From Protaetiibacter intestinalis (lineage in GTDB: Bacteria > Actinomycetota > Actinomycetes > Actinomycetales > Microbacteriaceae): 64,000 nucleotides of DNA. The position numbers and the translations under genes are program-made. The notes under the pieces are model-generated. The model made no database searches. It saw only the letters and a list, made by a program, of their open reading frames with translations, and was not told where the DNA came from. Positions 37,113-47,134 of this stretch are shown here, in pieces (within the stretch, counting starts at the first letter, position 1; each line of letters starts with the position of its first letter). The DNA is taken from positions 2,356,001 through 2,420,000 of the forward strand of contig NZ_CP032630.1 of assembly GCF_003627075.1 (NCBI RefSeq). Reading direction: 5' to 3'.

Positions 37113-38047
37113 GCCTCCTCGGGCGCGCCGTGACGGTGCGGGTTCCCGCGACGACGGCGAACCTCGGACCGGGGTTCGACACCCTCGGCATGGCGCTCGC
37201 CGTCTACGACGAGCTGCAGGTGACGGTGCGCGAGCAGCCGGGCGCGACCGTGCAGGTCATCGGGGTCGGCGAGGGCGAGGTGCCCACCGACGAGAGCAAC
37301 CTCGTGGTGCGCTCGATCGCGCACACCTTCGCCGCGGTGGGCCAGGAGCTGCCGGGCCTCGAGCTCGTCGCCCACAACGCCATCCCGCACGGCCGGGGGA
37401 TGGGATCCTCCGGTGCCGCGATCGTCTCGGGGATCATGGCGGCCAAGGGGCTGCTCGAGGGCGTCGTCGAGTTCGACGAGGAGCTCCTGCTGAAGCTCGC
37501 GACCGAGCTCGAGGGGCACCCCGACAACGTCGCCCCGGCGCTGTTCGGCGGGCTCACGATCACCTGGGTCACCCCCGAGGGGCCACGCTTCAAGAAGCTC
37601 ATGGTGCACCGCGGGGTGAGCCCTCTCGTCGCCGTGCCGGTCGAGCTCACGATGTCGACGGCGCTCGCCCGCAGCCTGCAGCCCGAGTCGGTGCCGCACG
37701 AGGACGCCATCTTCAACGTCTCGCGCTCCGCGCTGCTCATCGCGGCGCTCGTCCAGAGCCCGGAGCTGCTGCTCGCCGCGACCGAGGACAAGCTGCACCA
37801 GAACTACCGGGCGAGCGCGATGCCGCAGACCCACGCCCTCATCCAGATGCTCCGCGCCGAGGGCCTCGCGGCCGTCGTCTCCGGGGCCGGTCCCTCGATC
37901 CTGGTGCTCGGCAGCGACCCCTCGCAGCGGCTGCGCGCGGCGGAGCTCATCGCCGAGCACGCCGAGTCGGAGTGGGACTGCCGGATGCTCGCCGTCGACT
38001 TCCGGGGTGCTACAGTGGTGCTGCACTCGGACGACGCCGCGGCGTAA
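37109..38047 (+). CDS. thrB: Homoserine kinase
   Basis: GHMP-family kinase that phosphorylates homoserine for ThrC. The 312-residue protein has the N-terminal PATTANLGPGFDTLGMAL, the ATP loop IPHGRGMGSSGAAIV (about 90-104) and the C-terminal VSGAGPSILVL motif. Overlaps thrC by 4 nt (ATGA). Completes the local threonine branch. Confidence 0.96.
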   Translation: MSLLGRAVTVRVPATTANLGPGFDTLGMALAVYDELQVTVREQPGATVQVIGVGEGEVPTDESNLVVRSIAHTFAAVGQELPGLELVAHNAIPHGRGMGSSGAAIVSGIMAAKGLLEGVVEFDEELLLKLATELEGHPDNVAPALFGGLTITWVTPEGPRFKKLMVHRGVSPLVAVPVELTMSTALARSLQPESVPHEDAIFNVSRSALLIAALVQSPELLLAATEDKLHQNYRASAMPQTHALIQMLRAEGLAAVVSGAGPSILVLGSDPSQRLRAAELIAEHAESEWDCRMLAVDFRGATVVLHSDDAAA

Positions 38048-38175
38048 CCCGGCGCGAGGGTGCATCTCACCGGCACTCGCCAACCGCAGTTCTGCGCATC
38101 CGTGCAACCCGACCGCAACCGGCGATGCCCCCCACCCGGGAAGTTCTGTGCCCGGGTCGAAAGGACGATCCAGTC
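38048..38175 (+). promoter_or_regulatory. rho leader: C-rich stretch and hairpin
   Basis: The 128 nt before rho contain a C-rich, G-poor stretch (about 38066-38140, with CCAACCGCA, CAACCCGACCGCAACC and CCCCCCACCC), which resembles a Rho utilisation site. A hairpin follows: ACCCGGG at 38134-38140 and CCCGGGT at 38151-38157, loop AAGTTCTGTG. GGA lies 10 nt before the GTG. Autogenous termination by Rho in its own leader is known in other bacteria, so feedback control here is plausible but inferred. Confidence 0.45.
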
Positions 38176-40152
38176 GTGACCGACACCACCATCCCCGCCG
38201 ATGGCGCGGGGAACCGCGCCGCGCTGAGCCGGCTGCGGCTCGCGGAGCTCCAGGCTCTCGCCGCCGCACGCGGCATCACCGGCGTTTCCCAGATGCGAAA
38301 AGGAGATCTCGTGACCACTCTCTCCGACCTTTCCGAGACCGAGGGCGCACCCGTCGAGGACGCCCCCGCGGAGGCACCCGTCGAGGAGACCCCCGCACCC
38401 GAGGAGGGTGCGACGAGCGAGGAGGCAGCCCCCGCCGAGGAGGCGCCGGTCTCCGAGGAGCAGGCGCCCGTCGAGGAGCCCGCCGCTGAGGAGCCGGCCG
38501 CTGAGGCGCCCGTCGCCCCCGCCCGCCGCGGCTCGCGTCGCGCGAGCGCCGCCTCCGCCGACGCCGCGGCGATCGCCGCCGTCCTGCCGACCGTGACCGC
38601 GACGGAGCAGCCGCGCCGCAGCGCCGCCCAGCACGCCGCCCAGGCCGAGCTCGGACTCGAGCTCGACAAGCTCATCCCGGCCGCCGAGGCCGAGGGTGAG
38701 GCCGAGGGCGAGGCCCAGCCGAGCCGTCGCAGCCGCAACCGCCGCGGAGGCCGCGGGCAGGGCGCCCAGAACCAGGGTCAGCAGGGCCAGAACCAGGGCG
38801 GCTCCGCCGCCGAGGGCGACGCCGAGCAGCCCGCCGAGAAGTCGCAGGGCGGCCAGCAGGGCCAGAACCAGGGCGGCCAGGAGGGCGACGGTCGGGGCCG
38901 AGGCCGCTACCGCGACCGCAAGCGCGGGGGCCGCGGCGGGGTCGTCGACGAGCTCGACCCGGAGATCTCCGACGACGACGTGCTCATCCCGATCGCCGGC
39001 ATCCTCGACGTGCTCGACAACTACGCCTTCGTGCGCACCACCGGCTACCTCCCCGGCCCGAGCGACGTCTACGTCTCGCTCGGCCAGGTGAAGAAGTACA
39101 ACCTGCGCAAGGGCGACGCCGTGGTCGGCGCCATCCGCCAGCCGCGCGACGGCGAGCAGGGCAGCGGTCGCCAGAAGTACAACGCGATCGTGAAGATCGA
39201 CTCCGTCAACGGCCAGACCGTCGACGAGGCCGCGGACCGCGTCGACTTCGGCAAGCTCACCCCGATCTACCCGAACGAGCGCCTGCGCCTCGAGACGAGC
39301 CCTGAGAAGCTCTCGACGCGCATCATCGACCTCATCGCGCCGATCGGCAAGGGCCAGCGCGGCCTCATCGTCGCGCCCCCGAAGGCGGGCAAGACGCTCA
39401 TCCTGCAGGCCATCGCCAAGGCCATCGCGGTCAACAACCCCGAGGTCCACATCATGGTGGTGCTCGTGGACGAGCGGCCCGAAGAGGTCACCGACATGCA
39501 GCGCTCGGTGAAGGGCGAGGTCATCGCCTCGACCTTCGACCGTCCCGCCGAGGACCACACCACGGTCGCGGAGCTCGCGATCGAGCGCGCGAAGCGCCTC
39601 GTCGAGCTCGGCAACGACGTCGTCGTGCTGCTCGACTCGATCACCCGCCTCGGCCGCGCCTACAACCTGGCCTCGCCGGCCTCCGGGCGCATCCTCTCCG
39701 GCGGCGTCGACGCCTCGGCCCTCTACCCGCCGAAGCGCTTCTTCGGCGCGGCGCGCAACATCGAGGGCGGCGGTTCGCTGACCATCCTCGCGACGGCGCT
39801 CGTCGAGACCGGCTCCAAGATGGACGAGGTCATCTTCGAGGAGTTCAAGGGCACCGGCAACATGGAGCTGCGGCTCTCGCGCGCCCTCGCCGACAAGCGC
39901 ATCTTCCCGGCGGTCGACATCTACGCCTCGAGCACCCGCCGCGAGGAGGAGCTGCTCTCGGCCGACGAGGTCAAGATCACCTGGCGTCTGCGTCGCGCGC
40001 TCGCCGGACTCGAACTGCAGCAGCAGCTCGAGGTCGTGTTGTCCAAGCTCAAGGAGACCGGTTCCAACACCGAGTTCCTCGTGCAGATCCAGCAGTCGCT
40101 CCCCGCGGGCGGCGGCAACGGCAACGGCGGCGCGGCCCACCACAAGGGCTGA
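38176..40152 (+). CDS. rho: Transcription termination factor Rho, with actinobacterial insert
   Basis: Hexameric RNA-dependent ATPase that ends transcription. The 658-residue protein has an N-terminal Rho_N helical domain ([27 protein letters not shown]), then a long low-complexity insert of about 200 residues (Glu/Pro/Ala-rich, then Gln/Asn/Gly- and Arg/Gly-rich), the RNA-binding CSD ([25 protein letters not shown]), and the ATPase core with Walker A PPKAGKT and Walker [11 protein letters not shown]. Start GTG 38176 is needed to keep Rho_N whole; an internal GTG at 38311 with a strong AAAAGGAG is noted separately. Followed after 3 nt by prfA; rpmE is absent from this gap. Confidence 0.96.
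   Translation: MTDTTIPADGAGNRAALSRLRLAELQALAAARGITGVSQMRKGDLVTTLSDLSETEGAPVEDAPAEAPVEETPAPEEGATSEEAAPAEEAPVSEEQAPVEEPAAEEPAAEAPVAPARRGSRRASAASADAAAIAAVLPTVTATEQPRRSAAQHAAQAELGLELDKLIPAAEAEGEAEGEAQPSRRSRNRRGGRGQGAQNQGQQGQNQGGSAAEGDAEQPAEKSQGGQQGQNQGGQEGDGRGRGRYRDRKRGGRGGVVDELDPEISDDDVLIPIAGILDVLDNYAFVRTTGYLPGPSDVYVSLGQVKKYNLRKGDAVVGAIRQPRDGEQGSGRQKYNAIVKIDSVNGQTVDEAADRVDFGKLTPIYPNERLRLETSPEKLSTRIIDLIAPIGKGQRGLIVAPPKAGKTLILQAIAKAIAVNNPEVHIMVVLVDERPEEVTDMQRSVKGEVIASTFDRPAEDHTTVAELAIERAKRLVELGNDVVVLLDSITRLGRAYNLASPASGRILSGGVDASALYPPKRFFGAARNIEGGGSLTILATALVETGSKMDEVIFEEFKGTGNMELRLSRALADKRIFPAVDIYASSTRREEELLSADEVKITWRLRRALAGLELQQQLEVVLSKLKETGSNTEFLVQIQQSLPAGGGNGNGGAAHHKG
38779..38877 (+). repeat. 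24-bp direct repeat inside the rho low-complexity insert
   Basis: The same 24-bp unit occurs at 38779-38802 and 38854-38877, 75 bp apart and in frame, encoding QQGQNQGG twice. It is part of a Gln/Asn/Gly-rich run that could expand or contract by slippage or recombination without breaking the frame. Confidence 0.7.
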
Positions 40153-40155
40153 GGC

Positions 40156-41237
<1,082 letters not shown>

Positions 41238-41238
<1 letters not shown>

Positions 41239-42110
41239 TGGCTCCGACCGTCGCCGAGCTGCGCGCCCACGGCATCCGCGTGCTCGAGTCCGCGCGCGTG
41301 CCGACGCCCGAGGCGGATGCCGAGCTGCTGCTCGCGCACGTGCTCGGCCTCACGCGCGGCCAGGTGCAGGCGAAGGCCGTCACGGGCGGCGTGGTCGGGG
41401 CGGACGAGCGGCTCGCCTTCGTCGAGGCGCTCGAACGTCGCGCCGCGCGGGAGCCGCTGCAGCACATCACGGGGGTCGCCCCGTTCCGCTCGCTCGAGCT
41501 CGCGGTGGGACCCGGGGTCTTCGTGCCGCGGCCCGAGACCGAGTTCGTGGCGCAGCTCGCGATCGACGCGCTGCAGGCGACGGCCGTGCCCCAGCCCGTC
41601 GCCGTCGACCTCGGGACGGGCTCCGGGGCCATCGCCCTCGCCCTCGCGACCGAGGTGCCGCACGCCCGGGTCACCGCGGTCGAGAACTCGCCGCGCGCCT
41701 TCATCTGGGCCAAGCAGAACGCCCGCACGGTCGACGCGGACAACCTGCGGCTCGTCTTCGCCGACCTCGCCGATGCGGTCCCCGAGCTCGACGGCACGGT
41801 CGACGTGGTCGTGTCGAACCCGCCGTACATCCCCGACGACGCGATCCCGCGCGACCCGGAGGTGCGGCTGCACGACCCCGCCGTCGCGCTCTACGGCGGC
41901 CCCGACGGGCTCGACATCGTGCGGGCGCTCTCCCAGCGCGCCCTCCGGCTGCTGCGCGAGGGGGGAGCCCTCGTCATCGAGCACGGCGAGCTCCAGGGCG
42001 CGGAGCTGCGGGCGCTGCTCGAGGCGGACGGCTGGCGGGCCACGGCGACCCATCGCGACCTGCTCGGACGCGACCGCGCGACGACCGCCGCACGCGGCCC
42101 GCGAACCTAG
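41238..42110 (+). CDS. prmC: Release factor glutamine methyltransferase
   Basis: Methylates the GGQ glutamine of release factors with SAM. The 290-residue protein has a helical N-terminal domain, the SAM loop VDLGTGSGAIALA (123-135) and the substrate motif NPPY (194-197). The ATG overlaps the prfA stop (TGATG), fitting coupled expression of enzyme and substrate. Confidence 0.94.
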
Positions 42111-42122
42111 GATGGGGATGCC

Positions 42123-42800
42123 ATGGCGATCTACGACACGGGCGTCCCCGACCAGCTGCTGACGGGCATGCGCCTCGCCCGCGGCGCCATCGGGCGCGGC
42201 GAGCTCGTCGTGATCCCCACCGACACCGTCTACGGCCTCGCCGCCGACGCCTTCTCGGCCGAGGCCGTGCAGCGCCTGCTCGACGCGAAGGGCCGCGACC
42301 GCAGCGCGCCGCCGCCCGTGCTCGTGCCCGGCGTCGCGACCCTCGACGCGCTCGCGGACCCCGTGCCCGAGGAGGTGCGTCGCCTCGTCGAGGAGTTCTG
42401 GCCGGGTGGGCTCACCGTCATCCTGCGCGCCCGCGCGATGCTCGACTGGGACCTCGGCGACACCCGCGGCACCGTCGCGCTGCGCATGCCCTCCGACCCG
42501 ATCGCGCTCGAACTGCTCGCCGAGACGGGCCCGCTCGCCGTCTCGAGCGCCAACCGCACGGGGGAGCCCGCCGCGCTCACGGCCGCGGAGGCCGAGCGGA
42601 TGCTGGGCGACGCCGTCGCGGTGTACCTCGACGCGGGGGCGGCCGGTGCGGGGTACCCCGACGCCCCGGCGCACTCCGGGTCGACCATCGTCGACGCCAC
42701 GAACCTCGAGCATCCCGAGGGCCGCCTCCGCATTGTGCGTCACGGCGTGATCCCCGACGAGGAGATCGTGCGCGTCGTGGGGGCCGAGCGATGCGCGTGA
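42123..42800 (+). CDS. L-threonylcarbamoyladenylate synthase (Sua5/YciO/TsaC family)
   Basis: Makes threonylcarbamoyl-AMP from threonine, bicarbonate and ATP for the t6A modification of ANN-decoding tRNAs. The 225-residue single-domain protein shows VVIPTDTVYGLAADAF, the KGRDRSAPPPVLV lysine loop, LTVILRA and the SSANRTGEPA motif. It lacks the extra Sua5 C-terminal domain, so it is of TsaC length. TAGGAT ends 9 nt before the ATG. Conserved position between prmC and the sugar transferase in actinobacteria. Confidence 0.92.
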   Translation: MAIYDTGVPDQLLTGMRLARGAIGRGELVVIPTDTVYGLAADAFSAEAVQRLLDAKGRDRSAPPPVLVPGVATLDALADPVPEEVRRLVEEFWPGGLTVILRARAMLDWDLGDTRGTVALRMPSDPIALELLAETGPLAVSSANRTGEPAALTAAEAERMLGDAVAVYLDAGAAGAGYPDAPAHSGSTIVDATNLEHPEGRLRIVRHGVIPDEEIVRVVGAERCA

Positions 42801-44056
42801 TCGCCTTCGTCGCGGCGGCGGGCATCGCCGCGATCGTCTCGTTCGCCCTCTCGATGGTCATCTGGAAGCTCTCCACGCGCTACCGGCTGTACCCGAAGAT
42901 CCGCGAGCGCGACGTGCACACCCGCCCCACCCCGCGGCTCGGCGGCGTCGCGATGTTCCTCGGTGTCGTGATCGCCCTCGGCATCGGATCGTTCCTGCCC
43001 TCGCTCGCCCTCGCCTACTCGCAGCCCATGCACGTGTGGGGGCTCATCGGCGCGGCTCTCATGATCGTGCTCATCGGGGTCGCCGACGACATCTGGGACC
43101 TCGACTGGTTCACCAAGCTCGCCGGGCAGATGCTCGCCGCGGCGCTGCTGGCCTGGTCGGGCATCCAGTTCCTGTCGTTCCCGCTGCCCGGCGTCGTCGT
43201 GAACCTCGCCTCGTGGCAGTCGCTCGTCATCACGGTCATCTCGATCGTGCTCGTGATGAACGCGATCAACTTCATCGACGGCCTCGACGGCCTCGTCGCG
43301 GGCGTCGCGATCATCGCCAACGGCGTGTTCTCCGTGTACGTCTTCATGCTCTCCACCGGGCAGCAGAGCGACTACTTCAGCCTCGCGCAGCTCATCTCCG
43401 CCGTGCTCATCGGTGCCTGCCTCGGCTTCCTACCGCTCAACTGGCATCCCGCGCGGCTGTTCATGGGGGATGCGGGGTCGATGCTCGTCGGGCTCATGAT
43501 GGCCGCCTCGACGATCTCGGTCACCGGCCAGGTCGACGCCACCTCCGTCGAGGAGACGGTCGGCAGCGCCCGTCAGCTCGTGCCGGCGCTCATCCCGCTG
43601 CTCCTGCCGTTCACGATCCTCATCGTGCCGCTGCTCGACTTCGGGCTCGCGATCATCCGGCGTCTGCGGGCCGGCAAGTCGCCGTTCAGCGCCGACCGCA
43701 AGCACCTGCACCACCGCCTGCTCGACATGGGGCACTCGCACCTGCATGCGGTGCTCATCCTCTACGGCTGGACGGGCGCCGCCTCGATCGGCCTGCTGCT
43801 GTTCCTCTTCATCGACACCTGGTGGGCGGCCCTCGCGACGGCGCTCGGCCTGCTCGCCTGCACGATCGTGACCCTCGCGCCGCTCAGCAGGCGCAAGGCC
43901 GCCGAGGCGGCCGCCCAGAGCGCCGACCCGGCGCTCGACGACGCGGACGTCGCGCGCTTCGACCCGCTCGACGCGGCGGCGACGGACGGCGAGGCGCCGA
44001 GCGAGGACGAGGTGCGCGAGGTGCTCACGCGGCTCCACGAGAGAGAGGACTCCTGA
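42791..44056 (+). CDS. Polyprenyl-phosphate N-acetylhexosamine-1-phosphate transferase (MraY/WecA/TagO family)
   Basis: A 421-residue multipass enzyme that loads a sugar-1-phosphate onto undecaprenyl (or decaprenyl) phosphate for cell-wall glycopolymers. It has about 11 helices and the family motifs VADDIWDLDW (DDxxD-type), NAINFIDGLDGL (catalytic Asp region), FMGDAGSM and the HLHHRLLDMGHSH histidine motif characteristic of WecA-type enzymes. A charged C-terminal tail of about 60 residues follows. The place before atpI is the classic wecA/rfe location. The exact sugar is inferred as GlcNAc. Confidence 0.9.
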   Translation: MRVIAFVAAAGIAAIVSFALSMVIWKLSTRYRLYPKIRERDVHTRPTPRLGGVAMFLGVVIALGIGSFLPSLALAYSQPMHVWGLIGAALMIVLIGVADDIWDLDWFTKLAGQMLAAALLAWSGIQFLSFPLPGVVVNLASWQSLVITVISIVLVMNAINFIDGLDGLVAGVAIIANGVFSVYVFMLSTGQQSDYFSLAQLISAVLIGACLGFLPLNWHPARLFMGDAGSMLVGLMMAASTISVTGQVDATSVEETVGSARQLVPALIPLLLPFTILIVPLLDFGLAIIRRLRAGKSPFSADRKHLHHRLLDMGHSHLHAVLILYGWTGAASIGLLLFLFIDTWWAALATALGLLACTIVTLAPLSRRKAAEAAAQSADPALDDADVARFDPLDAAATDGEAPSEDEVREVLTRLHEREDS

Positions 44057-44526
44057 TGGGCGCGAACTCCGGCGATGCCGTGCAACGCGGGGCGCTGCGC
44101 TGGGGCGCCGTCGTGGCCGCGGTGCTCGCGGTGCTCGGCAGCGGCATCGGCTGGCTCGTCGACGGGGCCCCGGGGCTCGTCGGGGGAGCGCTCGGCGCCG
44201 GCATCGCCTTCCTCTTCGTCGGCACCACCGCGGCGAGCGTGCTCATCGCCTCGCGGGTGTCGCGGGGCAACATGCTGAGCCCCGCCTACCTCGGCATCGT
44301 GCTCGGCACCTGGTTCCTCAAGCTCGTCATCTTCGTCGTGCTGGCCCTCTGGCTGCGCGGGCAGGACTGGCTCAACCCCACGGTCTTCGCGATCGTCGCG
44401 ATCGTCGCCGTGGTCGCCTCGCTCGTGGTCGACATGGTCGCCGCGATCCGCACCCGGGTGCCCTACGTGGACGTCGAACTGCCGGGTCCGGAGGCCACGG
44501 GGGACACCGACGACGCCGTCAGGTGA
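44056..44526 (+). CDS. Small membrane protein at the head of the ATP synthase operon (AtpI-like)
   Basis: A 156-residue protein with four predicted helices (about 16-35, 41-63, 76-97, 106-130) and acidic tail. Its place directly before atpB is that of atpI, whose product aids assembly of the c-ring in other bacteria; the sequence itself is too diverged for me to prove homology. The ATG overlaps the stop of the sugar transferase gene (TGATG). Confidence 0.7.
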   Translation: MGANSGDAVQRGALRWGAVVAAVLAVLGSGIGWLVDGAPGLVGGALGAGIAFLFVGTTAASVLIASRVSRGNMLSPAYLGIVLGTWFLKLVIFVVLALWLRGQDWLNPTVFAIVAIVAVVASLVVDMVAAIRTRVPYVDVELPGPEATGDTDDAVR

Positions 44527-44577
44527 CCCCCGAATCTCTGGTAATGTGAAAGCCACATCCCCTTCGATCGCCGCGTT

Positions 44578-45435
44578 TTGCACGCCCCGATTCTGGAGAG
44601 CATTCTGTCTCTACTTGCCACCCTCGTCCCGTTCGTCGCAGCCGACGATCCGGGCGACGGGGAATTCCACGGACCTTCGATCGATGAGTTCTTCCCGGAC
44701 CCCATCCTGTTCGCCGGGACGCCGTTCGAACTGAACCGGGTGCTGCTCATCCGTCTCCTCGCGACGGCCGTCATCGTGCTGATCCTGTGGCTCGGCACCC
44801 GGCGCCTCAAGCTCGTCCCGAGCCGCGGCCAGGCCGCCCTCGAGTTCATCATCGACTTCGTCCGCACGGGCATCGTCATCGGCACGCTGGGTGAGAAGGA
44901 GGGCAAGCGGTTCATGCCGCTGCTCTTCACGATCTTCTTCCTGACGCTCGCGCTCAACATGACGGGAACCATCCCGGGCCTGCAGATCGCGAGCACGGGC
45001 CTCATCGGCCAGGCGCTCATCATGGCGGTCATCGCCTACGTGACCTTCATCTACGCGGGCATCCGCAAGCACGGCCTCAAGTTCTTCAAGAACGCCACCG
45101 TGCTGCCGGGCGTGCCGCTCGTGATCGCACCGGTCATCGCGGTGCTCGAGGCGCTGTCGACCTTCATAATCCGCCCGATCACGCTCACCTTGCGTCTCAC
45201 GATGAACATGGTCGCCGGCCACATGCTGCTGACCCTCTGCTTCCTCGCGACGAACTTCTTCTTCGTCACCCTGCTCTTCGGGCAGGGGAGCGCCTTCGGC
45301 CTCATCGGCATCGGCACCTTCGCCTTCGGCACGGCCTTCGTCGTGCTCGAGATCTTCGTCGCCGGACTGCAGGCCTACGTCTTCACCATTCTGACCGCCA
45401 TCTACATCCAGATGGCGCTCGCCGACGAGCACTGA
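44578..45435 (+). CDS. atpB: ATP synthase Fo subunit a
   Basis: Forms the proton half-channels next to the c-ring. The protein (285 residues from TTG 44578) has the essential Arg in TLRLTMNMVAGHMLL and the family blocks FELNRVLLIRLLAT and LQAYVFTILTAIYI. No ATG or GTG lies near the expected start. TTG 44578 has no ribosome site; a CTG at 44605 in the same frame has GGAGAG 5 nt before it and would give a 276-residue form. An extended -10-like TGGTAATGT at 44539-44547 lies upstream. Confidence 0.93.
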   Translation: MHAPILESILSLLATLVPFVAADDPGDGEFHGPSIDEFFPDPILFAGTPFELNRVLLIRLLATAVIVLILWLGTRRLKLVPSRGQAALEFIIDFVRTGIVIGTLGEKEGKRFMPLLFTIFFLTLALNMTGTIPGLQIASTGLIGQALIMAVIAYVTFIYAGIRKHGLKFFKNATVLPGVPLVIAPVIAVLEALSTFIIRPITLTLRLTMNMVAGHMLLTLCFLATNFFFVTLLFGQGSAFGLIGIGTFAFGTAFVVLEIFVAGLQAYVFTILTAIYIQMALADEH

Positions 45436-45699
<264 letters not shown>

Positions 45700-45728
45700 A
45701 TCCGCCCCCGCATCCGATAGGAGTCTGA

Positions 45729-46292
45729 ATGCAGACCGCATTCATCCTCGCCGCTGCCGAGCCGGAGGACGGTGGCGAGAGCCACAGCATCCTCATCCCG
45801 GAGCTGCCCGACCTGATCTGGGGCTCGATCGCCTTCCTGGTCGTGCTCGTGGTGGTCATCTGGAAGGTGCTCCCGGCGATCAACAAGGCGCTCGACGAGC
45901 GTCGTGAAGCCATCGAGGGCGGCATCGAGCGCGCATCGCGCGCCGAGGCGGCAGCCGAGGCGAAGAAGGGCGAGTACGAGCAGGCGCTCGCCGACGCCCG
46001 CACCGAGGCCGCCCGCATCCGCGAGCAGGCCCGCACCGACGGCGCCGCGATCCTCGCGGAGCTCAAGGAGCAGGCGCAGGCCGAGGCTGCCCGCGTGATC
46101 GCGAACGCCCAGGTGCAGATCGAGGCCGAGCGCGCCGCAGCGCTCGTCTCGCTGCGCGGCGAGGTCGGCTCGCTCGCGCTCGACCTCGCGTCGGGTGTGA
46201 TCGGTGAGAGCCTCACCGACGACAAGCGCGCCTCCGCGCTCGTCGACCGGTTCCTCGCCGACCTCGAAGCCAGCGAGAAGGCGGCCAAGTAA
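45729..46292 (+). CDS. atpF: ATP synthase Fo subunit b
   Basis: A 187-residue peripheral-stalk subunit. A short N-terminal extension, one membrane helix (about 30-50, IWGSIAFLVVLVVVIWKVLPAI), then a long charged coiled coil (about 55-165) rich in Ala, Glu and Arg. Unlike mycobacteria, where a second b is fused to delta, b and delta are separate here. One-base overlap with atpH. Confidence 0.95.
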   Translation: MQTAFILAAAEPEDGGESHSILIPELPDLIWGSIAFLVVLVVVIWKVLPAINKALDERREAIEGGIERASRAEAAAEAKKGEYEQALADARTEAARIREQARTDGAAILAELKEQAQAEAARVIANAQVQIEAERAAALVSLRGEVGSLALDLASGVIGESLTDDKRASALVDRFLADLEASEKAAK

Positions 46293-47080
46293 TGGGAAGC
46301 GCGACCCGCAGCGCCCTCGCCACCGCGAAGGCGGCGCTCGACGCCGAGAAGGGCACCACGCTCGCGACCGGTGAGGAGCTCCTCGCCGCCGCCCGTGCCC
46401 TCGCCGGCTCGCCGCAGTTGCGGGCCGTGCTCGCCGACCCCGCCATCCCGGGTGCCGAGAAGTCGAAGCTCATCTCCGCCGCGTTCGCGCGCGTCGGCGC
46501 CGGGGCGGGCCGTCTGCTCGCCGTCGTCGCCGAGAGCCGCTGGTCGAGCTCCGACGAGCTCGTCGCGGGCGTCGAGGAGCTCGGCATCCGTGCGATCGCG
46601 GGCGCCGATGCGGCCGACTCGATCGAGCAGGAGCTGTTCTCGGTGGGCCGCGTGATCGGCTCCGACGCCGAACTCGAGCTCGCGCTCGGCAGCAAGCTCG
46701 GCGACCCGGCCGCCAAGGGCCGACTCGTCGAGAAGCTGCTCGCCGGCAAGGCCTCGCCCGCGACGACCGCGATCCTCGCGCACCTCGTGCAGAGTCCGCG
46801 CGGACGCCGCATCGGCGAGCTGATCTCGCTCGCGGCCCGGATCGTCTCGGACACCGCCGGCCGGCTCGTCGCGACGGTCACGACCGCGGTCGCGCTGTCC
46901 GACGCCCAGGTGAAGCGGCTCGGCGCCGCCCTCGCCGCGCAGTACGGCCGTGAGGTGCTCATCGACGTCGTGCTCGACCCCGCGGTGCTCGGCGGGATCC
47001 GTGTGCAGGTCGGCGACGAGGTCGTCGACGGCACCGTGTCCTCGCGGCTCAGCGACCTCCGACTCCAGCTCGCCGGCTGA
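46292..47080 (+). CDS. atpH: ATP synthase F1 subunit delta
   Basis: A 262-residue connector between the b stalk and the alpha subunits. It is longer than the roughly 180-residue E. coli protein, as in other actinobacteria. The C-terminal family signature is visible as [54 protein letters not shown] (shown in part). Starts on the last base of atpF's stop codon. Confidence 0.92.
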   Translation: MGSATRSALATAKAALDAEKGTTLATGEELLAAARALAGSPQLRAVLADPAIPGAEKSKLISAAFARVGAGAGRLLAVVAESRWSSSDELVAGVEELGIRAIAGADAADSIEQELFSVGRVIGSDAELELALGSKLGDPAAKGRLVEKLLAGKASPATTAILAHLVQSPRGRRIGELISLAARIVSDTAGRLVATVTTAVALSDAQVKRLGAALAAQYGREVLIDVVLDPAVLGGIRVQVGDEVVDGTVSSRLSDLRLQLAG

Positions 47081-47134
47081 CGCCGGCCCCGAAAACCCCC
47101 GCGGTCACCCGCGAAACATCAGACAGGTACAGAC

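Noticed and set aside
38176..38310. Moving the rho start to GTG 38311
   Set aside because: That start would delete the conserved Rho_N segment, so it is at most a secondary start.
44056..44526. Firm atpI assignment
   Set aside because: Position and helix number fit, but no diagnostic residue was found, so only 'AtpI-like' is given.
47081..47134. Small GCGG/CCGC hairpin between atpH and atpA
   Set aside because: Four base pairs only; too weak to call a regulatory element.
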